From assembly GCA_048595745.1 (NCBI GenBank), contig CP184361.1: DNA of 64,000 bases, one strand, 5' to 3'. The DNA is from Aquipseudomonas alcaligenes_A. Its GTDB lineage: Bacteria; Pseudomonadota; Gammaproteobacteria; Pseudomonadales; Pseudomonadaceae. Under the pieces are notes generated by a model that was given only the letters and a program-made list of their open reading frames with translations, was not told the DNA's origin and did no database searches. Below are positions 50,827 through 59,575 of the stretch, in pieces; the first letter of the stretch is position 1; every line of letters begins with the position of its first letter. The translations under genes were made by a program, and so were the position numbers.

Positions 50827-51087
50827 ATGGCCGTCGAAGTGGTGTACCGCAGCAGTCGCGATCCGGAGCGCCTGTTCATGGATAAGGCCGAAGCCGATCG
50901 CTATGACAAGATGCTGGAGCTGGCCGAGGCGCTGTCCGAGGCCCTGCACAAGGCGGTACCCTCGCTCAGCGAGGAGCAAGTGGAAGAGCTCGGCATCTTC
51001 ATGGCCAAGAACCGCGATACCTTCGCCAAGGCCTTCAAGAACCAGCCTGACGCCCTGTCCGAGCTGGAGCAGAGCGAAAGCGACTGA
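50827..51087 (+). CDS. YebG family SOS-induced protein
   Basis: The 86-aa protein resembles YebG, a small DNA-damage-inducible protein of unclear function. It starts MAVEVVYRSSRDPERLFMDKAEADRYDKMLELAEAL and ends with an acidic tail. The LexA-like box upstream supports damage-dependent expression. A GAGGTGATGAATG stretch gives the ribosome-binding site. It stands alone; the rest of the 162-nt gap to the next gene shows nothing clear. Confidence 0.88.
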   Translation: MAVEVVYRSSRDPERLFMDKAEADRYDKMLELAEALSEALHKAVPSLSEEQVEELGIFMAKNRDTFAKAFKNQPDALSELEQSESD

Positions 51088-51249
51088 CAGAGGTCGCCGA
51101 ATGATCTGCCCGGTTCAGCCTCGGCTGGTCATTCGGCGATTCATCCGGGCAATGCCCACGCCCTCCTCACACCCGCGCTAGCCGCTTGTCTCGACACTGC
51201 ACCGGGCCAGATAGCGATCTTCGCCCGCCTGCTGGGCATGGTGTCGCCA

Positions 51250-52275
51250 TTAACCGGCACCGTAGAGCAGGCGTTCGGCCAGCGTATCGGCCACCCGGGC
51301 CGGCGAACGCTTCTCGGCCTGGGCATGCGCATAGACCTCGGTCAGGCGCCGGCCGATCTGCGTCAGGTGGGCGGTGATGGCCGGCAGCTCCTCGCCCCGG
51401 TGCCTGAGGGCAACATAGATGAGGCCGCCGGAGTTGATCACGTAGTCCGGGGCGTAGAGGATGCCGCGCGCCTCCAGGGCATCGGCGATCTCGCTGCCGG
51501 CCAGCTGATTGTTGGCCGAGCCGGCTACCGCGGCGCAATGCAGCTCGCCCACCGTCTGCGCATTGAGCACGCCGCCCAGGCCACAGGGCGCGAGGATGTC
51601 GCAGGGGGTCGCCAGCAGCGCCTCGCTGCTCACCGGGTGGGCACCAAGCTGTTCGACCGCCAGCTGCACGCGCCCGGGGTCGAGGTCGCTGACGAACAGC
51701 TCGACGCCAGCCGCAGCCAGCTGCTCGGCCAGGGCGAAACCGACGTTGCCCAAGCCCTGCACGGCCACCCGCAGGCCTTGCAGATCGTCACTACCAAGCC
51801 GCGCCATGGCAGTGGCACGGATGCCGGCGAACACCCCCATGGCCGTATGCGGCGAGGGATCGCCAGCGGCCGTGGTGCTGGTGACATGCTGGGTCTGCTG
51901 GGCGATGCAGTCCATGTCGGCGCTGGAGGTGCCGCTGTCGACGGCGGTGATGTAGCGGCCGTTGAGCGACTCGATCATGCGGCCGAAGGCCTCGAACAGG
52001 GCGCCGCGATTGTCGACATGCGACGGGCGGATGATCACCGCCTTGCCGCCGCCCTGTGCCAGGCCGGCCAGCGCGGCCTTGTAGCTCATGCCCTGGGCCA
52101 GGCGGATGGCATCGCGGATGGCGCTGTCGTCGTCCGAGTAGGCCAGGTAGCGGCAGCCACCCAGCGCCGGACCGAGGCGAGTGCTGTGGATGGCGATGAT
52201 GGCCTTGAGGCCGGTAGCAGGATCCTGGGCAAGGTGCAGCGCTTCGAGCCGGGCGCTCTCCATCACGGCGAACAT
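51250..52275 (-). CDS. Leucine/Glu/Phe/Val dehydrogenase family protein (leucine dehydrogenase-like)
   Basis: The 341-aa protein is an NAD-dependent amino acid dehydrogenase of the leucine/valine/phenylalanine type. It has the substrate site PALGGCRYL, the catalytic-Lys region LAQGGGKAVI, TAVDSGTSSADMDCIAQQTQ and the Rossmann VQGLGNVGFALAEQLA. The ATG is at 52275; longer open frame upstream would run into the next gene. It would link branched-chain amino acids to their keto acids. It stands downstream of an SDR gene on the same strand. Confidence 0.88.
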   Translation of the reverse strand: MFAVMESARLEALHLAQDPATGLKAIIAIHSTRLGPALGGCRYLAYSDDDSAIRDAIRLAQGMSYKAALAGLAQGGGKAVIIRPSHVDNRGALFEAFGRMIESLNGRYITAVDSGTSSADMDCIAQQTQHVTSTTAAGDPSPHTAMGVFAGIRATAMARLGSDDLQGLRVAVQGLGNVGFALAEQLAAAGVELFVSDLDPGRVQLAVEQLGAHPVSSEALLATPCDILAPCGLGGVLNAQTVGELHCAAVAGSANNQLAGSEIADALEARGILYAPDYVINSGGLIYVALRHRGEELPAITAHLTQIGRRLTEVYAHAQAEKRSPARVADTLAERLLYGAG

Positions 52276-52330
52276 GGCGGACTTCCTCGCTGGCTTTACC
52301 AGCCAGTATAGGTCGCCGTTGCAGGCAGGC

Positions 52331-53320
52331 TCAGCGACCCTGCACTTTCCACCAGGTGCAGAACTCCTCCAGCGCGGTCCAGATCGGCACCTGCGGGTCG
52401 TAGTCCAGGTACTGGCGGGCACGTGAGATGTCGAGGGAGAAATCGCGCCCCATCACCGCCACGCCGAGCCGGAACAGCGCCGGCTCCGGGCGCCCCGGCA
52501 GCAGTTTGCACACCGTCTCGTTGAGGGTCGCCGCGGCATAGGCCAGGCCGAACGGCATGTGCTTGCTCACCGGCGGCAGGCCGAACTGACGCAGCACGAA
52601 GTTGACCACATCCCACAGCGGTACCGGCGCGCCATTGCTGATGTTGTACACCTTGCCCAGCGCCGGACCGGCCGCCAGCAGGCTGCTGAACAGGGCATCG
52701 TTGAGATTCTGCATGCTGGTGAAGTCGACCTTATTCAGGCCGTCGCCGATCACCATCAGGCGGCCCTTCCGGCGCATCTCGATCAGCCGCGGGAAGATGC
52801 TGGTGTCACCGGCTCCGGTGACGAAGCGCGGACGCAGGGCGATCACCTCCAGGCCGAACTCCTGGGCCTCCATGACCTTCTGCTCGGCCAGGAACTTGGT
52901 GGCGCCGTAATGATCGACGAAGCGCTTCGGTACCTGCTCTTCGCGCAGGCCGACATGGGCCTTGCCATCGAAGTACACCGACGGCGAGGACAGATGCACC
53001 AGACGCCGCACCTGCTGGCCCAGGCAGCCCTCGATGACATTCTGGGTCACCACCACATTGGCCTGGTGAAAGTGCTGGTAAGTGCCCCAGGTGCCCACGG
53101 CGCCGGCACAGTGAACCACCATTTCCACATCGCGGCAGAGCTTGTGGACCAGGTCCGGGTCGCTCAGGTCGCCCTGGACGAATTCGGCCCCCCGCTTGGT
53201 CAGATGCTGCACCGCTTCGGGGCGGCGCCCGTTGACCCGCACCGTCAGGCCCTGTTCCAAGGCGAAACGGGCAAAGCGGCCACCAATGAAACCGCTCGCC
53301 CCCGTTACCAGAATCTTCAT
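52331..53320 (-). CDS. NAD-dependent epimerase/3-beta-HSD-like SDR
   Basis: This 329-aa extended SDR starts MKILVTGASGFIGGRFARFALEQG (TGxxGxxG cofactor site, residues 7-14) and has the catalytic YGATK in VDHYGATKFLAEQ around 142. The middle part (LVVHCAGAVGTWGTYQHFHQANV, LRPRFVTGAGDTSIFP) is like 3-beta-hydroxysteroid dehydrogenase/cholesterol-type members. The ATG at 53320 gives a normal length; longer frame upstream is not supported. The substrate is unknown. Confidence 0.87.
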   Translation of the reverse strand: MKILVTGASGFIGGRFARFALEQGLTVRVNGRRPEAVQHLTKRGAEFVQGDLSDPDLVHKLCRDVEMVVHCAGAVGTWGTYQHFHQANVVVTQNVIEGCLGQQVRRLVHLSSPSVYFDGKAHVGLREEQVPKRFVDHYGATKFLAEQKVMEAQEFGLEVIALRPRFVTGAGDTSIFPRLIEMRRKGRLMVIGDGLNKVDFTSMQNLNDALFSSLLAAGPALGKVYNISNGAPVPLWDVVNFVLRQFGLPPVSKHMPFGLAYAAATLNETVCKLLPGRPEPALFRLGVAVMGRDFSLDISRARQYLDYDPQVPIWTALEEFCTWWKVQGR

Positions 53321-53453
53321 TGCGCGACTCCCCCAAATTCTTGTTGTGACTGCGACTCTAGCAGCAGGCAGCCCCCATGCCGCTTGCCGTAGCGGCCAAA
53401 TGCACGTCCTTGCGGACGCGCACGGTTGACTATGCTGATAGTCGTAAAGCAAT

Positions 53454-53468
53454 TTGCACGCTTCTTGC
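53454..53468 (+). promoter_or_regulatory. Possible sigma-54 promoter of the chemoreceptor gene
   Basis: TTGCACG-CTTC-TTGC is close to the sigma-54 consensus TGGCACG-N4-TTGC. The -12 GC is intact but one base of the -24 GG is T. It lies 56 nt before the chemoreceptor start. Sigma-54 often drives motility-related genes, so this is plausible but not strong. Confidence 0.35.
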
Positions 53469-53523
53469 AGAATTTTTTACGCCCAAGAACCCTGTCACCC
53501 ATCTACACGCGGAGTCTCAGGAC

Positions 53524-55482
53524 ATGCCGTTGCGCGTAAAACTCGCTGTCAGCTTTCTGCTGATCGGCCTAATTCCGGTGTTGGCCATGGCGGTCACGGT
53601 GTATCGCCAGGCCAGCCTGGCGCTTCAGGAACAGGCCCTGAATGCCCTGGAAGCCGTTGCAAATATCAAACAACAGCAACTGCAGGACAGTTGGCAAGCC
53701 CGCCACAACCAGCTCAGCACCCTGGCCAGCAATCTGGGCACCAGTTATGCCGGACTGGACGGCGTGGCCCTGGTCAGCACCGCCAACTATGACAAGCCGA
53801 TCTTCGAAAACTTCGCCAAGACCTTCGGCTACAGCGAACTGAAACTGGTGAGCAAGGAGGGCCAGGTGCTGTTCAGCCTGCAGCGCGGCAGCGACTACCA
53901 GCAGAACCTGGGCGAGGCCGCCTGGCGTGATACCCCGCTCGGCCGCGTTGTGCGCGCCGGCCTGGACAGCGGCCGGGTACAGATCGGTGACCTCGCGGTG
54001 AGCCAAACCGGGGCCGAACCCAGCCAGTTTCTCGCCGCACCTGTCCTCGACGAGGGCGAACTGCAACTGCTGCTGGTCCTGGAGCTGCCGTTGGCCGAGC
54101 TGAACCGGGTAATGCAGGCTCGCCAGGGCCTGGGCGAGGCGGGAGAGACCTATCTGGTCGGCCCCGACGGCCACCTGCGTTCAGACTCGATACGCTTCGA
54201 TGACCACACAGTGGCACGCGACGATAGCCGCACGGCTCCCCTTCCCGGAGCCGCCATCGCGCAAGCCCTGGCCGGACAGCAGGGCCGCGTTGCCGAAGCA
54301 GGGCTAAATGGCCAGGCCGCGCTCAAGGCCTTCGTGCCGCTGCAGCTGGATGATCAGCGTTGGGCGCTGATCGCGGAAATGGATCAGGACCAGGCCTTCG
54401 CCCCGGTACGCGCGCTGATGTGGCAGGTCCTGCTGCTGGTCGGCCTGACCATCGTCGGTGTGGCCATCGCCACCTGGCTGGTCAGCCGCAGCGTGATGCG
54501 GCCGCTGGGCGGCGAGCCGCGGCAGATGGCTGAACTGGCACGACGCCTGGCCGCCGGTGAACTGCGCCTGAGTGGCGACAGTACCGACCAGGCTGGCCTG
54601 ATGCAGGCCCTGCACGAGATGGCACGCGCCTGGCGTGATGTGGTGCAGCGCCTGCGCCAGGCCAGCCAGGCGGTGGGCGATGCCAGTGGCGACATCCTCG
54701 GCGCCGCCGGCCAGACCAGCAGCAGCCTCGACCAGCAGCAGGAGGCGCTGGAGCTGGTGGTCAGCGCCGTCGACCAGATGGCCGCCACCGTGCAGGAAAT
54801 CGCCAGCAGCGCCAGCCAGAGCGCCGACGGCAGCGCCGCCGCGCGCGAGGCCTTCACCACCGTACAGGGCAGCCTGCAGCGCATGATCGGCCAGCAGGAC
54901 CAATTGCTCGCCGGCCTGCGCGAGGCCGACCAGGTGGTGCAGCACCTGGCCGGCGACAGCCAGCAGATCGGCAGCGTGCTGGCGGTGATCCGTGCCATCG
55001 CCGAACAGACCAACCTCCTCGCGCTCAACGCCGCCATCGAGGCAGCACGCGCCGGCGAGGCCGGGCGGGGTTTCGCCGTGGTCGCCGACGAGGTGCGCAA
55101 CCTGGCGCAGAAGACCCGCCAGGCCACCGAGGAAATCGTCGCCATCGTCGAAGCGCTCGGACAGTCCTCCGACGAGGCGCAGATCCGGATGCAGGGTTCC
55201 AGCACCCAGGCACGTGCGCTGGAAGTGGAGACCCAGGCCGTGCTGGGCAACCTGAGCCAGCTCGACAACTCGCTGCAGGACGTCCACGCCCTGGCCTTCC
55301 AGATCGCCGCGGCGGCCGAGCAGCAGGCGGCCACTACTCAGGAGGTCACCCAGCACATGCACCGGCTCAACGACATGACCGCCGAGAACCGCCGCACCGC
55401 TGCGCACACCCGCGACTGCGGCGAACACTTGCGCAAGGTGGCCGGCAGCCAGGAGCGGCTGGTGGCGCAGTTCCAGCTCTAG
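53524..55482 (+). CDS. Methyl-accepting chemotaxis protein
   Basis: The 652-aa chemoreceptor has TM1 at about residues 8-26 (LAVSFLLIGLIPVLAMAVTV). A periplasmic sensing region of about 240 residues (dCACHE-like by length) precedes TM2 near 300-322 (VLLLVGLTIVGVAIATWLVSRS). A HAMP segment (PLGGEPRQMAELARRLAAGEL) follows, then the MCP signalling helix bundle with its conserved tip EQTNLLALNAAIEAARAGE near 493. There is no pentapeptide tether at the end. The ligand is unknown. Its promoter may be sigma-54 dependent. Confidence 0.93.
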   Translation: MPLRVKLAVSFLLIGLIPVLAMAVTVYRQASLALQEQALNALEAVANIKQQQLQDSWQARHNQLSTLASNLGTSYAGLDGVALVSTANYDKPIFENFAKTFGYSELKLVSKEGQVLFSLQRGSDYQQNLGEAAWRDTPLGRVVRAGLDSGRVQIGDLAVSQTGAEPSQFLAAPVLDEGELQLLLVLELPLAELNRVMQARQGLGEAGETYLVGPDGHLRSDSIRFDDHTVARDDSRTAPLPGAAIAQALAGQQGRVAEAGLNGQAALKAFVPLQLDDQRWALIAEMDQDQAFAPVRALMWQVLLLVGLTIVGVAIATWLVSRSVMRPLGGEPRQMAELARRLAAGELRLSGDSTDQAGLMQALHEMARAWRDVVQRLRQASQAVGDASGDILGAAGQTSSSLDQQQEALELVVSAVDQMAATVQEIASSASQSADGSAAAREAFTTVQGSLQRMIGQQDQLLAGLREADQVVQHLAGDSQQIGSVLAVIRAIAEQTNLLALNAAIEAARAGEAGRGFAVVADEVRNLAQKTRQATEEIVAIVEALGQSSDEAQIRMQGSSTQARALEVETQAVLGNLSQLDNSLQDVHALAFQIAAAAEQQAATTQEVTQHMHRLNDMTAENRRTAAHTRDCGEHLRKVAGSQERLVAQFQL

Positions 55483-55505
55483 ACAGCTCGGCCAAACCTG
55501 CCGAT

Positions 55506-55556
55506 GTAGCCGGATGCAATCCGGGGCGCTCCGTTCCCGGATTACATCCGGGCTAC
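55506..55556. repeat. Pseudomonas-type palindromic repeat (GTAGCCGGATGCAATCCGGG)
   Basis: GTAGCCGGATGCAATCCGGGG and CCCGGATTACATCCGGGCTAC are near-perfect inverted arms around a short spacer. This arm sequence is common between genes in Pseudomonas and related bacteria. It is located just after the chemoreceptor gene and may also act as a hairpin at the mRNA end. Confidence 0.8.
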
Positions 55557-55566
55557 GACCTGACCT

Positions 55567-55681
55567 CCCCTCTCCCCCAGGGAGAGAGTCCAGGGCGGCC
55601 CGCATAGGGTGAGGGGTTTCCAGGCTGCACCGAGCCGCCTATAGCTCCCTCACCCCAAGCCTCTCCCAAAGGGAGAGGGAG
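55567..55681. repeat. C/T-G/A-rich palindromic intergenic repeat, copy E
   Basis: CCCCTCTCCCCCAGGGAGAGAG is followed by GGGTGAGGGG. About 35 nt later come CTCCCTCACCCCAAG and CCTCTCCCAAAGGGAGAGGGAG. The arrangement is an inverted pair, like copy D. It lies between the chemoreceptor and argP genes, both ending here. Confidence 0.85.
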
Positions 55682-55697
55682 CAGGCCATCCGCCCCC

Positions 55698-56582
55698 CTA
55701 TACCAGCCACGCCTCCACGCCACGCTCCAGGTGACGGGTCAGGCTGGCCAGCAGCTCGCCGCCGTTGCGCCAGTGATGCCAGTACAGCGGCACGTCCAGC
55801 GGCCGCTCCGGCAGCAGCTCGACCAGTTCTCCGCTGGCCAGCTGCTGGCGAACCTGCAGCTCCGGCACCATGCCCCAGCCGAGCCCGGCACAGGCCAGAC
55901 GCACGAAGCCTTCCGAGGAGGGGCACAGGTGGTGGGCGAAGCCGCCACCGACGCCGAGGCCGGCGAGGAAGCGGTGCTGCAGCTGGTCGTCCGCGCCGAA
56001 CACGATCGACGGCACTCGCGCCAGCGCCGCGCCGTCGACACCCGCGGCGAAATGCCGGGCAACGAAGGCCGGGCTGGCCAGTGCACGATAGCGCATCGCC
56101 CCCAAAGGCAGAGCACGGGCACCGGCCACCGGGCGTTCGGCGGCGCACACGCAGCCAGCCACCTCGCCGGCGCGCATGCGTTTGAGGCCGACGTCCTGGT
56201 CATCCACCACATGGTCCAGCAGCAGACGGTGTTCGGCGACGAATTCGCCCATCAGCGGAGCCCACCAGGTGGCCAGGCTATCGGCATTCAAGGCGATGCG
56301 CAGGCGCTCGGCCGGCTGGTCCTCGGCCAGGGCCGGCACCTGGCCCTGCAGGTCGCGCTCCAGCAGGCGCACCTGCTGCACGTGGTTGAGCAGGCGCCGA
56401 CCGATCTCGGTGGGGGCCGGCGGCGCGGCGCGCAGCAGCACCGGCTGGCCGACCCGTGCCTCGAGCAGCTTGATCCGCTGCGACACCGCCGACTGCGACA
56501 AACCAAGCAGCTGCGCCGCGCGCTCGAAGCCGCCCTGCTCCACCACGGCGGCCAGGGCCGCCAGCAGCTTGTAGTCGAACAT
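55698..56582 (-). CDS. argP: ArgP/LysG-type LysR regulator
   Basis: The 294-aa protein starts MFDYKLLAALAAVVEQGGFERAAQLLGLSQSAVSQRIKLLEARVGQPVLLRA, the signature of ArgP/IciA (LysG). ArgP senses arginine and lysine and activates a LysE/ArgO exporter. The ATG at 56582 is chosen; the frame extends upstream without a suitable start. The divergent ACT-domain and LysE genes are its likely targets. Confidence 0.9.
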   Translation of the reverse strand: MFDYKLLAALAAVVEQGGFERAAQLLGLSQSAVSQRIKLLEARVGQPVLLRAAPPAPTEIGRRLLNHVQQVRLLERDLQGQVPALAEDQPAERLRIALNADSLATWWAPLMGEFVAEHRLLLDHVVDDQDVGLKRMRAGEVAGCVCAAERPVAGARALPLGAMRYRALASPAFVARHFAAGVDGAALARVPSIVFGADDQLQHRFLAGLGVGGGFAHHLCPSSEGFVRLACAGLGWGMVPELQVRQQLASGELVELLPERPLDVPLYWHHWRNGGELLASLTRHLERGVEAWLV

Positions 56583-56677
56583 AAGATTTCCTAATGAGAG
56601 ATCAGCACGATTTGTTTTTCTTATACACAGGCAATCCCCAGACTGGCCAGCATCACAACCCCAACAAGGACTCCGCC

Positions 56678-57079
56678 ATGACCGGCGAAACCAACCTGAG
56701 CCGCCTGCTCGCCAGCCTGTCGCCACGCCTCAACCCCGGCAGCTTCGTGTTCTGCAGCGTGTCACAGCCCACCGTGGTGCAGGTCGCCACCGCACTCGGC
56801 AGCTTCCGTGAAGCCGAAGGCACCACCCTGATCCTGGCCCGCGAGGAAGCCGAGCGCCTGGGCCTGGCCTACGACTACCTGGCCGCCTGGATCACCCTCG
56901 AGGTGCATTCCTCGCTGGCCGCTGTCGGCCTTACCGCCGCCTTCGCCAAGGCACTGGCCGGCGAGGGCATCAGCTGCAACGTGATCGCCGGCTTCCACCA
57001 CGACCACCTGTTCGTCGCCGAGGCCGATGCCGAGCGCGCCCTGGCCAGGCTGCAGCGCCTGGCCGCAGAGGGCTGCTGA
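56678..57079 (+). CDS. ACT domain-containing protein
   Basis: The 133-aa protein contains an ACT-type regulatory domain pair of the kind found in small Pseudomonas proteins. GSFVFCSVSQPTVVQVATALGSFREAEGTTLILAREEAERLG is followed by AWITLEVHSSLAAVGLTAAFAKALAGEGISCNVIAGFHHDHLFV, the classic late ACT strand. ACT domains bind amino acids. AAGGA lies 7 nt before the ATG. It starts 95 nt from the divergent argP and is 1 nt before the LysE gene, suggesting an amino-acid sensing role. Confidence 0.88.
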   Translation: MTGETNLSRLLASLSPRLNPGSFVFCSVSQPTVVQVATALGSFREAEGTTLILAREEAERLGLAYDYLAAWITLEVHSSLAAVGLTAAFAKALAGEGISCNVIAGFHHDHLFVAEADAERALARLQRLAAEGC

Positions 57080-57080
57080 G

Positions 57081-57689
57081 ATGTGGCAGAGCTACCTCAA
57101 CGGCCTGCTGGTGGCGGCCGGCCTGATCATCGCCATCGGCGCGCAGAATGCCTTCGTCCTGGCCCAGAGCCTGCGCCGCGAACACCACCTGCCGGTGGCG
57201 GCACTGTGCGTATTGTGCGACGCGCTGCTGGTCGCCGCCGGGGTGTTCGGCCTGGCGGCGGTGCTGGCACAGAATCCGACACTGCTGGCTGTGGCGCGCT
57301 GGGGTGGCGCCGCCTTCCTGCTCTGGCTGGGCGTGCAGGCGCTGCGCCGGGCCATCCGGCCGCAGGCCCTGCAGCAGCAGGACAGCGGCCCGCGCTCGCG
57401 CCGTGCGGTGCTGCTCGCCGCTTTGGCGGTGACCCTGCTCAACCCGCACGTCTATCTGGATACCGTGCTGCTGATCGGCTCCCTCGGCGCCCAGCAGCCG
57501 GTGCCCGGCGCCTACGCCCTGGGCGCGGCCAGCGCCTCGCTGATCTGGTTCTTCACCCTGGCCCTGGGCGCCGCCTGGCTTGCACCCTGGCTGGCGCGCC
57601 CGGCCACCTGGCGCCTGCTCGACCTGGCGGTGGCGGCGATGATGTTCGCGGTGGCGGCGCAACTGGTGCTGCACGCCCCCGGCACATGA
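57081..57689 (+). CDS. LysE/ArgO family amino acid exporter
   Basis: The 202-aa protein is a six-TM exporter of the LysE/ArgO type. It starts LLVAAGLIIAIGAQNAFVLAQSLRREHH, the conserved first repeat of the family, and has the TM4 part LAALAVTLLNPHVYLDTVLLIGS. The divergent argP-type regulator makes export of arginine and/or lysine the best guess. It is 1 nt downstream of the ACT-domain gene. Confidence 0.92.
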   Translation: MWQSYLNGLLVAAGLIIAIGAQNAFVLAQSLRREHHLPVAALCVLCDALLVAAGVFGLAAVLAQNPTLLAVARWGGAAFLLWLGVQALRRAIRPQALQQQDSGPRSRRAVLLAALAVTLLNPHVYLDTVLLIGSLGAQQPVPGAYALGAASASLIWFFTLALGAAWLAPWLARPATWRLLDLAVAAMMFAVAAQLVLHAPGT

Positions 57690-57747
57690 CCGCGCAGGCG
57701 CCGCAGCGCTATGCTGCGGCGCTCTGAGCGGGGATAGGGAGCGGCGC

Positions 57748-58590
57748 GTGGATTCGACGGTATTTGTCCTGGTACTGGCCGCCGCCGCGCTGCATGCAGG
57801 CTGGAACGCCCTGCTGAAGATCGGCCTGGACCGCTACCTGACCGCCTCGCTGATCCAGATCGGCGCCGCCTGCGTGACCCTGCCCGCCCTGCCTTTCTTC
57901 AGCCTGCCGCAGCCCGTCGCCTGGCCTTTCATCGGCCTCTCCGCACTGCTCCACGTCGGCTACAACCTGTTCCTCACGCGCGCCTACCAGCACGGCGACC
58001 TGTCGCAAGTCTACCCCATCGCCCGGGGCAGTTCGCCGCTGCTGGTCGCCCTGCTGGCACTGCTGGCCGGCGACCTCTTGCAACCGGCGCAGTGGGCGGC
58101 GCTGCTGGTGCTGGTCGCCGGCATCTGGCTGATGGCCTGGCGCGGCGGCCACGCCCATGCCTCGCTCAACGGCCCGCTGCTGCTGAATGCCCTCGCCACC
58201 GCCGCCTGCATCGCCGGCTACACCCTGGCCGACGCCCTCGGCGCACGCAGCAATGGCGATGCGATCGGCTATGCGCTGTGGCTGTTCGTGGTCAACGGCC
58301 TGGTGGCGACGCTGCTGATCACCCTGCGCAGCGGTCCGCGCATCTTCCTCCGGCTCGGCCCGCACTGGCGCGGTGGCCTGGGCGGCGGTGCCATGTCGAT
58401 GCTGGCCTACAGCCTGGTGATCTGGGCCACCACCCAGGCGCCGGTGGCCGCGGTCTCGGCGCTGCGCGAGAGCAGCGTGCTGTTCGCCCTGCTGATCGGC
58501 TGGCTGCTGCTCAGGGAGGCGATGCCGCCCATGCGCCTGCTCGCCTGTGCCGTGATCGCTCTCGGGGTGGTCCTCCTCAAGCTCGCCTGA
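57748..58590 (+). CDS. EamA/DMT family transporter (second)
   Basis: The 280-aa protein is a ten-TM DMT-family permease (EamA repeats; LAAAALHAGWNALLKIGLDRYLTA at the start, then VYPIARGSSPLLVALLALLAGDLL, and a second half with AVSALRESSVLFALLIGWLLLREAMPPMRL). The start is GTG at 57748 with AGGGA 7 nt upstream. It follows the LysE gene on the same strand by 58 nt. The substrate is unknown. Confidence 0.88.
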   Translation: MDSTVFVLVLAAAALHAGWNALLKIGLDRYLTASLIQIGAACVTLPALPFFSLPQPVAWPFIGLSALLHVGYNLFLTRAYQHGDLSQVYPIARGSSPLLVALLALLAGDLLQPAQWAALLVLVAGIWLMAWRGGHAHASLNGPLLLNALATAACIAGYTLADALGARSNGDAIGYALWLFVVNGLVATLLITLRSGPRIFLRLGPHWRGGLGGGAMSMLAYSLVIWATTQAPVAAVSALRESSVLFALLIGWLLLREAMPPMRLLACAVIALGVVLLKLA

Positions 58591-58769
58591 AGCCTGCTGG
58601 CATAGGCTTTTCCACACAGTTGCTGCGTGGATAAGGCCGGGGTCGGGTGCTATGATCCCGGCCTCGCGGCACACTTAAAGAGTACAAACTCGTCGCCGCC
58701 CGTATTCCGGCCGCCCCGTGAACGGCCTGCGCTAGTCGCACATATCCCGACCTGATGAGGAGATAGACC

Positions 58770-59351
58770 ATGGCTTTCGAATTGCCGCCGCTGCCGTACG
58801 AGAAGAACGCCCTCGAGCCGCACCTGTCCGCCGAGACCCTGGAGTTCCACCATGGCAAGCACCACAACGCCTACGTGGTGAACCTGAACAACCTGGTGCC
58901 GGGCACCGAGTTCGAAGGCAAGAGCCTGGAAGAGATCATCAAGACTTCCTCCGGTGGCGTGTTCAACAACGCCGCGCAGATCTGGAACCACACCTTCTAC
59001 TGGAACTGCCTGTCGCCGAACGGCGGTGGCCAGCCGACCGGCGCCCTGGCTGACGCCATCAACGCCACCTTCGGTTCCTTCGACAAGTTCAAGGAAGAGT
59101 TCAGCAAGGTCTCCATCGGCACCTTCGGTTCCGGCTGGGGCTGGCTGGTGAAGAAGGCTGACGGCTCCCTGGCCCTGGCCAGCACCATCGGTGCCGGCTG
59201 CCCGCTGACCAGCGGCGACACCCCGCTGCTGACCTGCGACGTGTGGGAACACGCCTACTACATCGACTACCGCAACCTGCGTCCGAAGTATGTCGAGGCG
59301 TTCTGGAACCTGGTCAACTGGGACTTCGTGGCAAAGAACTTCGCCGCCTGA
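58770..59351 (+). CDS. sodB: Superoxide dismutase [Fe]
   Basis: SodB removes superoxide in the cytoplasm using iron. The 193-aa protein shows the metal ligands in FHHGKHHNAYV, NHTFYWNCL and CDVWEHAYYIDYRN, with the iron-type FNNAAQIWNHTFYW. It stands immediately upstream of bifA as in P. aeruginosa. A strong terminator follows at 59372. Confidence 0.96.
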   Translation: MAFELPPLPYEKNALEPHLSAETLEFHHGKHHNAYVVNLNNLVPGTEFEGKSLEEIIKTSSGGVFNNAAQIWNHTFYWNCLSPNGGGQPTGALADAINATFGSFDKFKEEFSKVSIGTFGSGWGWLVKKADGSLALASTIGAGCPLTSGDTPLLTCDVWEHAYYIDYRNLRPKYVEAFWNLVNWDFVAKNFAA

Positions 59352-59371
59352 GTCGCCTGACCGTTCCACAC

Positions 59372-59398
59372 AAAAGCCCGGCCCTGCGCCGGGCTTTT
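59372..59398. terminator. Rho-independent terminator after sodB
   Basis: AAAAGCCCGG and CCGGGCTTTT form a 10-bp stem across a 7-nt loop, ending in T-tract GCTTTTGC. It lies 20 nt past the sodB stop codon. Confidence 0.9.
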
Positions 59399-59575
59399 GC
59401 ATTCATGCGACCGTCGGTCCGCCCGGGCAAACCAAATGCCCCAGCGCAGACACCGGCAATAGCGTCTGTGCTCAAAAAAATGCAGCGGTGACGTAATGGC
59501 CCTTTGACGGCTCACGCTCATTTGCCAATACTCACATCGGTCATATGCCTCCGGCGGCGAACAAGGAATACGCAT

